NCBI GenBank assembly: GCA_023512835.1
Contig: CM042092.1
Location: forward strand, 1,637,293-1,701,292
Length of the DNA stretch: 64,000 nt
Reading direction: 5' to 3'
Source: Taxillus chinensis
Taxonomy: Eukaryota > Streptophyta > Magnoliopsida > Santalales > Loranthaceae
Position numbers and translations under genes: made by a program. A model generated the notes under the pieces. It had not been told where the DNA came from. It was given only the letters and a program-made list of their open reading frames with translations, and did not search any database. Shown piece after piece: positions 1-12,300 of this stretch. Every line of letters begins with the position of its first letter. The stretch's first letter is position 1.

Positions 1-555
1 ACCCCATAACCTATATTTGCGCCAGCCACCTCATTTGGATGAGGCAGGCTAAGGCAGCCTGTTCTGCCGCCTCAAGGCAACATGTTGACACAAATGGACG
101 CATGTAAGGCTTTAAACATCAAAGTCACCTCTTCCTCTATTGTCATCGTCGATCGAACAAGACCCAACAACAATCATCAATAATCGAACTCAAAGTAGCA
201 AAGTCATTATCATCGTCAAACGTTGATGTCATCGAAGTCGCCATTATCTCTCCTTGGTCGAAACCATCATCGTTGATCATCATGCCAAGTAGTCTAAGTC
301 GTTGTCCCGATGTGAGTAACGTGAGTTAACTTAAATGTTAAGTTAACTCAATAGTTATCGCTACTTTTAATTTTATTTAAAAAAAAAACTAGTTAATTTT
401 AATTTTAACTAATTCATAGTCGAAGTCGGTTTGTATATTTTTAAAAAGAAATTTTCGTCGACAGGTAAAGCGCTTGCCTCGACCATACTAAAGTGTCCAT
501 CTCAACATACAACATCAAATCTATATCGTATCACATTCCGTATTTTTAAACCATA
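1..555. repeat. Right part of a dispersed GAGGC-rich DNA repeat
   Basis: The segment starts inside a block of GAGGC/GCCTC words (35-85), passes through a TCATCGTCG-rich stretch (140-280), and ends near 553 with TATTTTTAAACCATAG. The same order of blocks appears at 62800-63657, where the element is complete and has CATGGTTCG-type inverted ends. This copy is therefore the right part of a member of that family, cut by the window edge. There is no coding capacity, so it is probably a non-autonomous DNA transposon. The superfamily is unresolved. Confidence 0.55.
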
Positions 556-780
556 GTGTGAAATATAATTAAAGATGGCAATGGGACGGGGTGGGGCGGG
601 ACGGGTTTTGGGTTGCCCCGTCCCATCCCCGTTAACGAAAACATGCCCTATCTCCGCCCCGTGCCCCGACAGGGAATAAATTTTTCGCCCCAACTCTAGC
701 AAGACCCGCTTGCGCCCAACCAGCCCCTCCGCCCACGCCCCAGCCAACCCAGCCGAAATTCAGCAAAATATAATGTCTCC

Positions 781-845
781 ATTGGGTTTTGAACCCAGGA
801 CCTCCTCCTTATATGTGCAACTGCCAAACCATCAGGCTAACTCTA
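781..845 (-). other. tRNA-like module, left arm of foldback
   Basis: Read on the minus strand, this has a TAGCCTGATGGTT block (box A-like) followed about 35 bases later by GGTTCAAAACC (box B-like), joined by GGAGGAGGTCCTG. It resembles a tRNA-derived promoter head of the kind found in plant SINEs. The same module is inverted at 2870-2938 and recurs at 54575-54641. Whether RNA polymerase III uses it is not known. Confidence 0.5.
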
Positions 846-2869
846 TTTTGTTATATAAACTTATGTAAATAATATATATACTTATCATATCACATATAAA
901 TAATAATAATAACAATTATTATAATGATAATAATAATATTAATAAAGAGTGTATACTTTATTTTAAAAAAAAAATAACTACAATATATATATATGTATTA
1001 TAATAAAAACTAAATGTACTATTACTATTTTGATATAAAATATAAATTAATTAAATTTAAATTTAGTTTTTAATTTATTAATAAGTTGATTTTATGATTA
1101 GATGATTCAATCAAATATTATTTGATTGAAAATGTATTAATATTTAAACTAATAATATTATTTACATATTTTATTACTTTTAATTTAAATATGAAATACA
1201 TACTATCAAAAGTTAAAGTCACTCTCACAATATATGACTCATATCATGAATAAAATAATTTGTAGATTGACGTTAATTAAATTCAAATTTAGTTTTAAAA
1301 ATTATTAATATATTAATTTAATACAAAGTAATTTAATTAAATATTATTTGGTCGAATAATTATAAAATTACTTATGGCATACGTAATATATTGTTCATAC
1401 TAATATACTATATAATTATATCACTTGTATTTATATGCTTGTATTTAATATTAAAACATTGCTTTTACTTTTCAATGTTTATTTTTATTAAAATATAAGT
1501 ATATATACTCTGTAATTGATATTTTTTTTATAATAAAACATTTACTCATTATTATTATCATTAATACTAATAGTAATGTTATTATTATTATTATTGCTAC
1601 CAATATTAGTTATATGTCATATTTAAAGTATATATACTAATTATGTAAACATAATAACAATAATCATCTATGAAATATCTAATTATTAACGAACTCCCTG
1701 ACATCAATTATTAGATTTTAGATATTCAACAATTATCATATTACTTATGTTATATATGATATATATATATATAGTTATATAATTGTCACTATATATATAT
1801 ATATGCATTTATAGATTATAATCAATAAGTAATAATCTTAATATCGAGTAGCAATAATTTAAACAATACAATTATCATGGATAATAAATGATAACACATT
1901 AGTGAAAACCTAATTAATATAATTATATAACATATTTATCATATTATTTTTGTTATAAGTAATACAATATTATGAAAAGTCATATTTCTCAAACTTATTT
2001 TTCTTAATGTAATTAAAACTTATTTTTATTATAAGTAATACAATAATATGATTATTTTTTCATAATACTAGTCATTGAGTGTAAGTGTATATATATTCTT
2101 TGGTATGATAAGTGTGTATATATATATATTATTATAATTATAATTAATGTTATTAGTTAATTAAACAACAATACTAACAAGTTTGATATACTAAAAAATA
2201 CATGGTGAAAGTGAGTTTTAACTTTTTGATAGTATATATTTCATATTTGGATTAAAAGCTTAAATAATAAATAATATAAATGATATTACAAGTTCATATA
2301 TAAATGTATTTACCAATCAAATAATATTTGATTTGAACATTTAATTTTAAATCAACATATTAATAATTTTAAAACAAAATTTCAATCAAATTAATATGAT
2401 TAGTATCCCTAATTTATTTCGTGTGTGATATAAGTCATCCACAGTGAGATTGAGTTTTGAATTTTTTTACACTTGATAGTATGTATTTCATATTTAAATT
2501 AAAAGTAATAAAATATGTAAATGATATTAGTAATTTAAATATTAATATATTTTCAATCAAATAATATTTGATTAGATCACCTAATCATAAATCAACTTAT
2601 TAATAAATTAAAACTAAACTTGAATCTAATTAATTTGTATTTTATATCTAAATAATAATAATACATTTAATTTTGATTATAATATATATATATATTGTAA
2701 TTACTTTTTTTTAAATAAAGTATGCACTCTTTATTAGTATTATTATTGTCATTATAATTAATAATTATTATTATTATTATAATTATCATAGTTGTTATTT
2801 TTATTATTATTATTTATATGTGATATAATAAGTATATATATTATTTACATAAATTTATATAACAAAATA

Positions 2870-2938
2870 GAGTAAGCTTGATAGTTTGATAGCTGCACAT
2901 GTTAGGAGGAGGTCCTGGGTTCAAATCTCAGTGGAGGC
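2870..2938 (+). other. tRNA-like module, right arm of foldback
   Basis: This is the mirror copy of 781-845. AAGCTTGATAGTTTGA stands at the box A position, then GGAGGAGGTCCTGGGTTCAA, with GGTTCAAATCTC as the box B-like block. Differences from the left copy are scattered substitutions, so the two arms have diverged since the inversion formed. Confidence 0.5.
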
Positions 2939-3302
2939 ATTAATATTTTGCTGAATTTCAGGTGGGCTGGGCGAGTTGGGGGTGGGTGCGTGCGCGGGCG
3001 GGAGGAGCTGGCTGGTGTGGTGGGTGTAGGCGTAAGTGTGGGCAGAGGAGCTGGCTGGAGCGCGCGGGTGAGTGCTGGTTGGGCGCGCTAGCAGACGCAT
3101 GGGAGCTGGGTCGATGGGGAATACCCGCGGATCGGGGATTTATCCCAGGGCGGGGAGTGCTTGCCCCGTCCCCGCCCCGTGCCCCGGCGGGGCAAAATAT
3201 ATTCGCCCCGCCCCCGCCCCGTGCCCCGATTAATCTAAAAAAAACCCGTCCCATTCGGAGTGAGACGGGTCCCCACAGGGACAGGGCAAATTGCCATCCC
3301 TA

Positions 3303-4002
3303 AATATAATATAACTTTTATATTGGCCAAGTTGCCTTTATTATCTTTCAATTTGAGTGGAGTGCTAAAATATGTAGGCTTGGCCAATTTCATAATAGGT
3401 TAAAAAAGGCGGTATATGTATCTACTACTAATGAAATCATAAGTTTTTCCTTCTATCCCTCTTTTCTAACACAAGGCAAATTTTTTTCAGAGCGTTTAGC
3501 TTAGCATGGATAAAATAAGTGTATAATTAGTACATAATATTAAACTCGTACTAACAATATCATTTTTGACATAATTAACAAACATAAATGAGGTAATAAT
3601 TCAAAGTTTAAATTATTAGTATCCTTTAGAAATATCAACTTAAATCATATATTATTTTTAATTTATAGATTTATAAGTATAATCTCCCATGTTTTGTTGA
3701 ATCCAAAAGCACTCTGCATATAAACGAACAAGTACTGTATTTAAGAACAAAACCAATAAAAAATCTCACCTTCAGCTATTTGGGGAACTGATTCATTCAA
3801 ACTCAATAGTGAGGTAAGTTATGAAATTTATTTATGAAGAAGATTATATATATTTTTAAAAATGATGATATAAGAAATTGCACAACATCTAAATGAACCA
3901 GAGCCACTCTTCAGTTCTCTGTACTTATTTTTTTACTCCAAATTTTTACATAATCCATTCTTGAGGTTCCCATTTCAACATTCAACCGTTGAGAAAGCAT
4001 AC
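3303..4002. other. Spacer between foldback element and last identified kelch exon
   Basis: AT-rich sequence with no open frame. Downstream of the donor at 4002 I looked on the minus strand for a terminal kelch-family exon and found none; the stretch is either last intron or 3' flank of the kelch gene. The only other thing seen is the right-hand duplication AATATAAT at 3303-3310. Confidence 0.5.
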
Positions 4003-7000
4003 CTGCAGTTGAAATGCTCTTGCTCGTTCGCCAGCCAAGACTCCTCTCGTTGAGTGCAACTCCTAAAGCACCCAATACGCCAATAAATAAAGGGGATCAG
4101 ATTAGAAAATAACAAATCACTTATACTAAGACCAAAATAAAATAAAATTTTACTACTGGCATAAACCTAGCTAATATGTTAAACATACAAAATAACTGTA
4201 TTTCACAAATATACCTTTTGGGTGTCATCCAATATTGCCCTGAGGAAAGCCACATCATGCTCAAGCCTTACATTATCAGAGTGAACAATATTTGATAGGC
4301 TGTTGGATTCTTCACGTGCTAGCTCTGTTGCCGACAGTTTCTCCTTCAACAACTCCATCTCCTTCACTGTTGCTGCAAACTTTTTTTCCATCTCCTGTCT
4401 GCTCTTTAAAGCAGAAGATAAATTCTTCTCTGCAGCTTCGCGATTTGACAGTGCAGCTGCCAATTGTCCTTCAAGAATTCCGTTCTTTCTAATCAGGGCA
4501 GTCACTTTTCCTTCATAGAACTGATAGATACTAGATGGAGCTGACAAAACTCCCGAATTAATATCAGCCTCTGGGACTACGACATCATCATTTTCCGGAG
4601 CGATGTGTCCATATGCTAGGCTGTGGGCCATTTTCAAGTTTTCAGATTCAAAAGTGTTAGGCAACTCTTCTATGCTCATTTTACCTCCAGTGATTTGTGT
4701 TTGAAGTGCTGAACTGAGTTGTTTAGTTCCGCTTTCTGTAGCCTGAAATCAATTATGCATTGTTAGTAGCGGAAAAAAAAGTTGATCAATAAACTACCAT
4801 GCAAATCAGCCAAATAAGTTTCAGGCCATGGCATAGATTAAGCCTCTACTAAACAAAATATCACAATGACAACGTTCATATCAATGATAAATAATGTCAG
4901 TAGTAAAAAAGACAGCTTTCATTATTTGATGACTGGGATATGCTTTCCAATAACATGGTAATAATACAAATATACGCAGGACAAGAAATCGATTGGGTTG
5001 ATATTTGCAAACCTCTTGGGTATAAATGTTAAAAGAATCCTACAAAATACTTTGATCAGTGGCCATTCAAAGATATCTCAAGTTTTGAGGAACAAAATCA
5101 TGTAACCAACCTGTAAGGACGATGTTAGATCTTTAAGATTCCTTGTTGTCTTAATAGCTATGTCATGTTCCTCCTCATTATGAAATTGCTTGTGAATGGA
5201 ACCATTTCCGGAAACATGATTCGGATCAACAAGCAAAGTCTCAGATAAGGACTTCCTACCCGAACCATGTTCAATTGCAGATGCCAGATTTTGCCTCGCG
5301 CACATATTATTTTGGCGAGTATCAATAATTAGTGGAGAAGCCAATCCTGTGGATGGCAAGTGGTTCTCAGGCAGCAAAATTTCAGGGCCTTTAGTGGGTG
5401 TTGATTGCTTGCCCGTCGTGGGTAACTCATTCTTTTCAATGATCAAAACTTCAACCTAAAACATGTATGAACATGACATGAGAATGTGCATTCGTTAAGC
5501 AATGCATTCAGTGAGATAAAAGAAATCATGAATTTCATTTCAAACCTGATTCGATGGCTCTTTCTTGTATCCCCCAAATGCAACAAGTAGATCTTTCCGT
5601 TTCTGTTGTACCAGCACAAGGCTAAACCCCTGCATAATAGGGGTAGTTAATCAAGTATGCCAAAAAATTACATGAAATAAAAATTATCTATCAAGCGACA
5701 TGAAAAACAGCAGCTACAAATTACAACAGAGAATGGGGAACCTGAACAAAAAATGAAAATTTCAAAATAATATAGCCACTCAGTAAATGAAATTTCCAAA
5801 AATGATGGCCATATCAAAATGGAGAATGGTTATGTTCTAGAAAAAAAAACAAGATGAATTTCACTGAAATTAATTTTTAAAAGTGACAAAAACTCACACT
5901 TGCATACAATTACTTCCTCTTTCTAATTTCTACTATTAACAACCCAAACACGCATGATGTTAAATTCTGATATCTGATAAACTACAGTATACATAAAATG
6001 AATACAAGACTGCTGCAGTCTAATTGAGAAGTGTATATAAGCAAGACAATGAAGTTCATTAAGATACTGAAATGGAATCAAGAAAAGAAATCATATTAAC
6101 CAAATAAAATTGCACGAAATGTCTCTGCAAGGAAATGAAGGAAATGTCCACATAGCTCACCTTGTTGGTAGTAATGGAAGATGTAGGTGATTCGATTGCT
6201 ACAGTCCACTCAGGATTTAGAACATCTAAAACTAATGTCTCTGCATGCCCTTTAAAAGAGGAAGGGAATATACAGAAGAAGTCAGTTAGCTAAAAATGCA
6301 CTATAAATAATTAACCAGTGAAGATGATATAAAAATCACATGAAGGAACAAAATCGAAAATTTACTGGTCCAACCCAATCCGCAAGCGGACCGGTCTGTG
6401 TACTGTTCATATTTATTTATTTAAAAATATTATAAATTAATTTTATTAAATATTTTTAAAATTATATTTAAGAGTTTATATTTTTAAACTTTAATTTTAA
6501 AATTAATAAGTTAAAGCTCCAAGTACTAATATACTAGGTAAAATAGATAATAGTTTAAAAAAAAAAAAAAAGCCAACGTGCAAACTGGTCCGCGCCCGCA
6601 TGGACCAGGCCTAAATGGCATGGTCCGTTTAGGCTCACAATTGAAATGGACCAGAAAAATTCTAGTCCAGTCCGCTCCTGTCCATATAGACCTCGGACTA
6701 GTCCACAGACCTGGTAGTTCATTTTACACCCCTAATTACACATAATTTCAATAGGCATTTTACACATCCGCATTAAAAGGAACTAATGAAGGAAACTAAA
6801 GTTTGACTTTGAGAGTTCCAACAAAAAAGAAACACAATATAACAATCGAAGCACATGCTCAGAAATGAAGTTGCGAGTAACAAGAAACAGGTTATAAAAG
6901 AACCTCAAGCAAAGGTGCTCAACAATAAACATACGTTTTTTCTTGCTTCCACCTCCCACAATATACCATTTACTTCCACTTAAAATTCCACAACAACCAG

Positions 7001-9953
7001 CTCTTGGTGCTGGAAGGAAACCCTTCGTCTTCATCCGAGACCAAACCATCTATGAAAATAGTTTCCCATATCAGAAAAGCATGCAACATTCATCGGAAAT
7101 TTAAAAAAAAAAACCTTCAAACGAAACAGACAAAAATATTGATCTAAAAAATGCCATTTGCATACCGTCTCAAAGTCAAGTGAGTATAGATCATTCAATG
7201 TCTTAGACTTTGATGTTCCTCCAAAAATGAGTAGCATTCTATCATCAAAAAGTGCTGACACATGGTTGGTTCTTGGCGATGGTCCTGTCCCTCTTTATAC
7301 AGATTGAGAAGAAACAATACATATGAACCTCAATGACTGAGTAACAAAGGTATGCATAAAAAAACAGAGCAACAATATCACACTAGCAGACTAGAGTCAC
7401 TTACGTGCAATGAAGAGGAAGCCACGTCAGAGACTTTAGATCAAACATATGTAGGTCATTCAGCTTCTTCCCTTTATCATCTTCACCGCCAAATATAATT
7501 AAAACAGAGCTTGCCCTGGCCACAGTATGACCACTGCGAGCAACCTGCAATGCAGATTAATTCTAATTTTGCTGCTATTTCATATAATAGGACAATAAAC
7601 CATACATGCCATCACGATATAGTTAAAGTAAAAACATATAATATGAGAAAAAAATAATTAGCTGGTAGGATTAGTGTGAAGGTTTCAGTTATTGCATCTT
7701 TTGAACTTTGGAACATTGTTATTCCAAGTACATTCAATGCTTTTTCCAAACTCCAAAGACATAAATATATTCATAATCTAAAGATAAAATAATACCTTAA
7801 GAAAAAGGCACACCCTACATCAGATATTTTTACCTAGGAGCAACAATATATTAATATTATAGTAAACATCATCTCGTCAAAAGAGAATACCGGTATGTCG
7901 CCTTTCGCTTCCATAAGTGACCAACACTCTGTTTCGGTGTCAAGTACCCACACTATGAATGGCAATAAGAAAAACATCAAAATATGCTTAAAACTAAATG
8001 AAAAAATACCTGCATAAAATGAAACGTTAAACCAACCTGAAAGCCTGTCACTCCCACAATTCATTTTTCCTCCAATCAAGAGTACTTTTTGTCCCCAGGA
8101 AATCTGATCAAGATAAACATACAATACCTCAGGCACAGAACTCCGGAGTTTTTACTCTGTTGGGACAGAAGAATTTACCAGTGAACCAACTTTTTCTTTT
8201 GTGTTCGTTTTTATCTTTCTTATTTCAATTTCAAAGTCATTTCTTTGTAGACTCAGGAAGAAATCTCTACTGTTTGAAAAATGAATTTTCTTATGATATG
8301 AGATCTCCATAGAGCAGCACTCCTACATGAGATGCATGATTCAAAAAGCACAAGAGCTTTCATTCTATAAGGTTCAATTCCATGGCACACCCAACTTTTG
8401 AGCACATTATTATATCATAAGTAGCAATATAAGGTGGGATGGTGAAATGTTCCATATGACCATAAAACTACACTGTTTTGGAAAGGAAAAGACTCGCTAC
8501 AGAGTACTTCTCCAACCTTTTAACCTTACTTGTCAAGGGTTCTCTTCCACCCTTATAGAATCACAGTGTTGTGGCTGTGGTCAAAAAAATGAAACGATGT
8601 AATTTTCAAAAAAAAAAAAAAATGTTGCACAAGAGTTTGCCATTGGCCCATGATGAAAACATTTCCCATTAGTGATCAAAAAATTAGTATGTGCAATGTG
8701 TGAGGCAAGAGAGCATCTCAAATTCAGATGCTTTTGCGATGCAATACACAAAAATTGTGTTACAACGTGGATAATAATTATACAAAATGTTATACCAAGC
8801 TATGACCCTTGCATGCAGGGATTTTTAGTGGCAGACTAGATGGCGAGAGGTAAAGCTTTGATGAAGCTGTGGTCCAGGTAAACCTGTCAAAATCAAGCAC
8901 CTGGAAGTAAAATTAAAGCGTTATCACCATACAAGAAAACAGGGTATACATCTTTATCATAACAATATTTAGTATACACCAGCCGAATAAGGCAAAATAC
9001 AAACTAGCCATCTTTCAGAATTTTAATGATTAATTTCACGTAGTACGATCTAGAATTTATACATAAGTTTATATATATATATATATAAAAACCTGCACAT
9101 CCTCTAGCAATCCATTTGCAGATTCCCCGCCCACAACTACCATTTTGTTCCCAATTACAGTGGCTGCATGCTGTATGGAGATAAAGTTAACATTATCAGT
9201 TTTTTTTAAAAAGTGTTATATATAAAATGTCATCATTAAAATTTAAAATCTAGAATAATATTATTACATTGTAGCGGGGTGCAGGCATGCCACCAAAAAT
9301 GGGGAGTAACGACCAGTTTTCATAGTTAATTGATGCAGAGTTATCAGGATCAGCTGCAGCAGCTGATAACTGGCAGCTGACTTCATCGGGAGTAGTATTT
9401 TCTGCTGCAGCCGCTTCACTCTGAAAATCTGAAGATCAGTAACACGCAAATACAATGCCATTGACAATATTTTCAGAACCTTACACTAGAGTTGCTACTG
9501 CGTTTGGGCTGTCTAATAGGACTTTTAGTTCCCTGAGCAGAGTCCGAGAGTTGAACTTTCAATCTAAAGCAAGACAGATTTGAAATTATATAAAAGTCAA
9601 TATTAAGTAACTTTCAACCTGAAGCACTATGAGAGCACGTAAACAGTCGAATCACAGTATGTAAATAGGTATGCAATCAGGAAGGTCAAAGGTGCATGCA
9701 TTTTATATAGCCAAAGGGGTTCGTGACAACGAGTATATGATGACTACACTGCTAAATTAATGTCATCCACCAACAATACCAACGTTGTCCATTTGGCAAT
9801 TTCCTTTTCTCAACCATCCAGAATTTCAACAACATTTGGACCAAAATAAATCCTAAGATTAAAAAAAACATAAATTACGAAACAAAAAACACGAAAATCA
9901 CAAACTCGCCTCCCAATCTTCATCCGTCTCTTTGAGAGCCCAAACATCTTCAT
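4003..9953 (-). CDS. Kelch-repeat protein with C-terminal coiled coil, 3' end incomplete
   Basis: Fifteen coding exons on the minus strand: 9953-9910, 9563-9485, 9420-9268, 9170-9093, 8900-8796, 8103-8037, 7952-7891, 7544-7405, 7292-7166, 7049-6935, 6249-6161, 5629-5546, 5455-5111, 4742-4215, 4062-4003. All phases agree and give 692 residues without a stop. Start is the ATG at 9953, with an in-frame stop upstream; a second ATG lies at 9947. The N-terminus is short and basic. Residues about 75-380 carry six kelch-type repeats with GG pairs (VVVGGE, LLIGGK, IIFGGE, LIFGGT, IVGGGS, VAFGGY). About 382-540 is a hydrophilic linker and about 540-692 an Ala/Glu/Lys-rich coiled coil. This is the layout of plant galactose-oxidase/kelch proteins of the At5g04420 type, related to ACBP4/5 but without an acyl-CoA-binding domain; their biochemical role is not settled. 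Intron 1 has a GC donor. The last exon is not visible: reading past 4003 adds five residues and a stop, whereas family members, as I recall, have about 25 more. Confidence 0.85.
6349..6734. mobile_element. hAT-like MITE in kelch intron 10
   Basis: The right end TTTACACCCCTA (to 6734) is the inverted form of TAGGGGTGTAAA, the end of a plant non-autonomous hAT group. Inside are GGTCC/GGACC-rich arms (6365-6400 and 6580-6720) around an AT-rich core. The left end near 6349 is degenerate, and I could not pair an 8-bp duplication with ATTACACA at 6735-6742. It lies in the intron between exons 10 and 11 and does not disturb the splice sites. Confidence 0.55.
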
Positions 9954-10400
9954 CAACTCAAAGCTTCGACCGTAAAAACCTCCCTATACGAACGACAAAA
10001 CCTTAACATTCCAACCAGAAAGAAAAAATAAACCTACAACAACATCACCAAATCCGTAGAAACAACAATCCACAACAACACCGTATCAGATTAGCCAAAC
10101 AAACGAGCAAAATTTCACGGTTATGGAAAAACAACACGAAATGCGTAGAAACAACATACCTGAAGAAACTTTCGAACGGCTAGCTAGGGTTTCTGCGATT
10201 CTGAGATCAAATGAGTCCAACTTAACCAGTGAAGCTCTCGAGGATCGAGGACGACGATAATGCGAGAGAGAGAGAGAGAGAGACAGACGATTCGGATTTG
10301 GCCGCGTCTCGCGAGAGAGAGCAGCAGCAACGGCAATATAGAAGAGAGCCGCAGGGTAGACCACCCTGCTACTGACACTCGGGGTCAGCACCGTGGAGGG
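9954..10400 (-). promoter_or_regulatory. Kelch 5' leader with GA repeat and probable 5'UTR intron
   Basis: Upstream of the kelch ATG is a CT/GA microsatellite (about 10263-10283) in what is probably the 5'UTR. Read on the minus strand, TTCTTCAG followed by GTATGTTG near 10158 is a good donor, and acceptor-like TTGTAG sites occur near 10030, so a 5'UTR intron is likely. GA tracts are common in plant leaders and bind BBR/BPC proteins. The reading frames here overlap the microsatellite and are not thought to be coding. Confidence 0.45.
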
Positions 10401-11146
10401 CAGCTAACTTGCTCCGTTGCTCGCTCGTGCTGGTACAGTGTCCTGACGATCTCTAGGCACTAGTCTATCACTGTCTAGTAGTGCAGGTTTATGTCCAGGG
10501 TGCGTAGGATAGCGCATTGTAACTTGTCAGTGCCCCACGCCGCCAGCGGATAAACGGGGGAGATTGGGTTGAAGATCGCGGTGCGTTGCTAACATGCGCC
10601 TGGGCTATATTGCGCCACTATATGTTTATGCACAGACATACACGTGGCTTCCGTTGATCAATAATGAAGGCCTTTTTGTTTTTTTTTGTCCCTTGAAAAA
10701 CTTCTGATGCCTTAATCACCGCACCGGCGTCAGGGGGGCCGAGTAAAGTTTCGAGAGTACGCGCGTGAAAGGCTATCGCGACGCCACGTGTCTGCCCGGG
10801 AATTTGTACCACCGCATCGGGATAGGGCTATTAATATTATGGGCCATGGAAAGCATGCATGAATACAGCCGTCCGTACGAAGATAAAAGTTGTGGGTCCC
10901 TCGTGGAAACTTTTTTTCATCGAAGGATCTTAACGGAAATATTTCATTGCCCACTCAATTAAATCAAATAACAACAAAATTTTTAAACAAAATATATTGT
11001 TTTGGCACTTATGTCGGCAAATCATGTTTAAGTTCATCAAATTTTAATGTTAACTAAACTTTATTTTTTTACATGTTATTAAACTTTTATTTTTATTCCG
11101 GACTCATCGTTATTAAAATTAATACTGAAATTCGTCATTTTATTAA
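10401..11146. other. Intergenic, less AT-rich than surroundings
   Basis: From 10401 to about 10960 the DNA is less AT-rich than its surroundings, which fits the upstream region of the kelch gene. From 10960 to 11146 it becomes very AT-rich and leads into the 5' LTR. I see no conserved coding segment, RNA gene or clear TATA box here. Confidence 0.4.
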
Positions 11147-11448
11147 TGTAATATTTACCTAAATTTTTATTTCTTTTTTCCTTTATATTTATTATTTTAT
11201 ATTATTTAATGTGATAAAAGAGGTAATTAGAAATTATTTTGTAATATCCTATTTATAAGGCCCTATGACTGTCATTAGGGTTATGAGAGCCATAAGCTGC
11301 ATAGCCGTCCGTTGTACTCCCACAAAATAGTGAATTTCTTCTCTTTCTGCCCGTGGTTTTTCCCGTCTTCGATTTTTCACGTAAATCTTGGTGTTCTTTC
11401 TCTGTTTCTATTTGATTTTTGATATTATCTTCCGTCTAATTTATAACA
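11147..11448 (+). repeat. 5' LTR of the copia element
   Basis: 302 bp, TG...CA termini. Contains a TATTTATAAGG promoter-like box around 11250. It is more AT-rich than its partner at 15633-15934: most of the roughly 25 differences are A or T here against G or C there. Confidence 0.95.
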
Positions 11449-11543
11449 AATTGGTATCAGCGCTCCAGGTTTTTTTTTGGTTTTTTATATTCACCGCTCC
11501 AGTGTTCTTGATCTTCTGATTTTTGTTCTTGGATTTCTTGATA

Positions 11544-12300
11544 ATGGCAACAATGAAGTATGATATTCCGTTGTTGGATCGCAACACCAGGTTTCCACTA
11601 TGACAGGTTAAGATGCGGGCTGTTCTTGCGTAGATGGATCTTGATGATGCGCTTTTAGGGTTTGATAAGATGCCTTTTACATGGTCGATTGAAGAGAAGC
11701 AACGTAAAGATCGTAAGGCTCTATCCCAAATACATCTACATTTATCCAATCAGATTTTACAAGATGTGTTGCGATGAAAAAACTACCGCTGCCTTATGGT
11801 TGAAGTTAGAGCAGCTTTGTATGACGAAGAGTTTGACCAATAAGTTGCACTTGAAGCAACGATTATATTCTCATCGTTTAACAAAAGGTACATCTCTTGA
11901 AGATCATTTAGTCATATTTAAAGAAATTGTTTTTGATTTAGAATCAATGGAAGTTAAATACGATGAAGAGGATTTGGCGTTAATACTGTTATGTTCATTG
12001 TCGTCTTCATATTTAACTTTTAAAGATACTATTCTGTATAGTCGTGACACACTCACTATTGATGAGGTTTTATTTTCCCATGAGAAGATGAAGCAAATTA
12101 TTGGTGGTTCTAACTCTGAGTCACAGGCAAAAGGGCTCGTTATTCGTGGTAGGTCACGAGAACGCAATCCTAATTTTGGTGGTAATATAAAGAGAAGATC
12201 CACATGTGCAAATAAAGATAATAAATTTTGCAGGTATTGCAAGAAGAAAGGTCATATTATTTCCGAGTGTTACAAGTTGCAGAACAAGAATAAAAGAGCT
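11544..12300 (+). pseudogene. Copia gag relic
   Basis: The reading starts at ATG 11544. Two in-frame stops fall before about 11640 (a TGA near 11600 and a TAG near 11632), and a frameshift near 11764 moves the reading to the frame used by the rest of gag. Downstream is an open gag core and a zinc knuckle of the CX2CX4HX4C type (CRYCKKKGHIISEC, 12229-12270), which packages element RNA in intact relatives. With these breaks no full Gag can be made from the first ATG. Confidence 0.85.

Larger units (their letters stand above)
570..3302. mobile_element. 2.7-kb hAT-type foldback element
   Basis: The element is bounded by the exact 8-bp duplication AATATAAT (562-569 and 3303-3310). Its ends are inverted: TAAAGATGGCAATGGGACGG on the left and TTAGGGATGGCAATTTG read inwards from the right. 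An 8-bp duplication and GGATGGCAAT-type ends fit non-autonomous hAT elements. Most of the element is one inverted repeat. Roughly 570-1345 is mirrored by 2265-3302: GC-rich GGGGCGGG ends, then a tRNA-like module, then long AT-rich arms with matching words such as ATCAAATATTATTTGATTG (1108 region) and its complement (2555 region). The middle, about 1350-2260, is AT-rich and unpaired. No transposase is present; reading frames in the GC-rich ends are low-complexity by-products. Confidence 0.85.

Noticed and set aside
2958..3303. Overlapping open frames of about 100 residues on both strands
   Set aside because: They lie in the GC-rich arm of the foldback element and consist of Gly/Ala/Pro-rich low-complexity readings.
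4003..9953. Naming the kelch gene ACBP4 or ACBP5
   Set aside because: The N-terminus has no acyl-CoA-binding domain; only the kelch and coiled-coil parts are shared.
10086..10463. Several short frames upstream of the kelch gene
   Set aside because: They span a GA microsatellite and the probable 5'UTR; none has a conserved domain or a plausible splice context.
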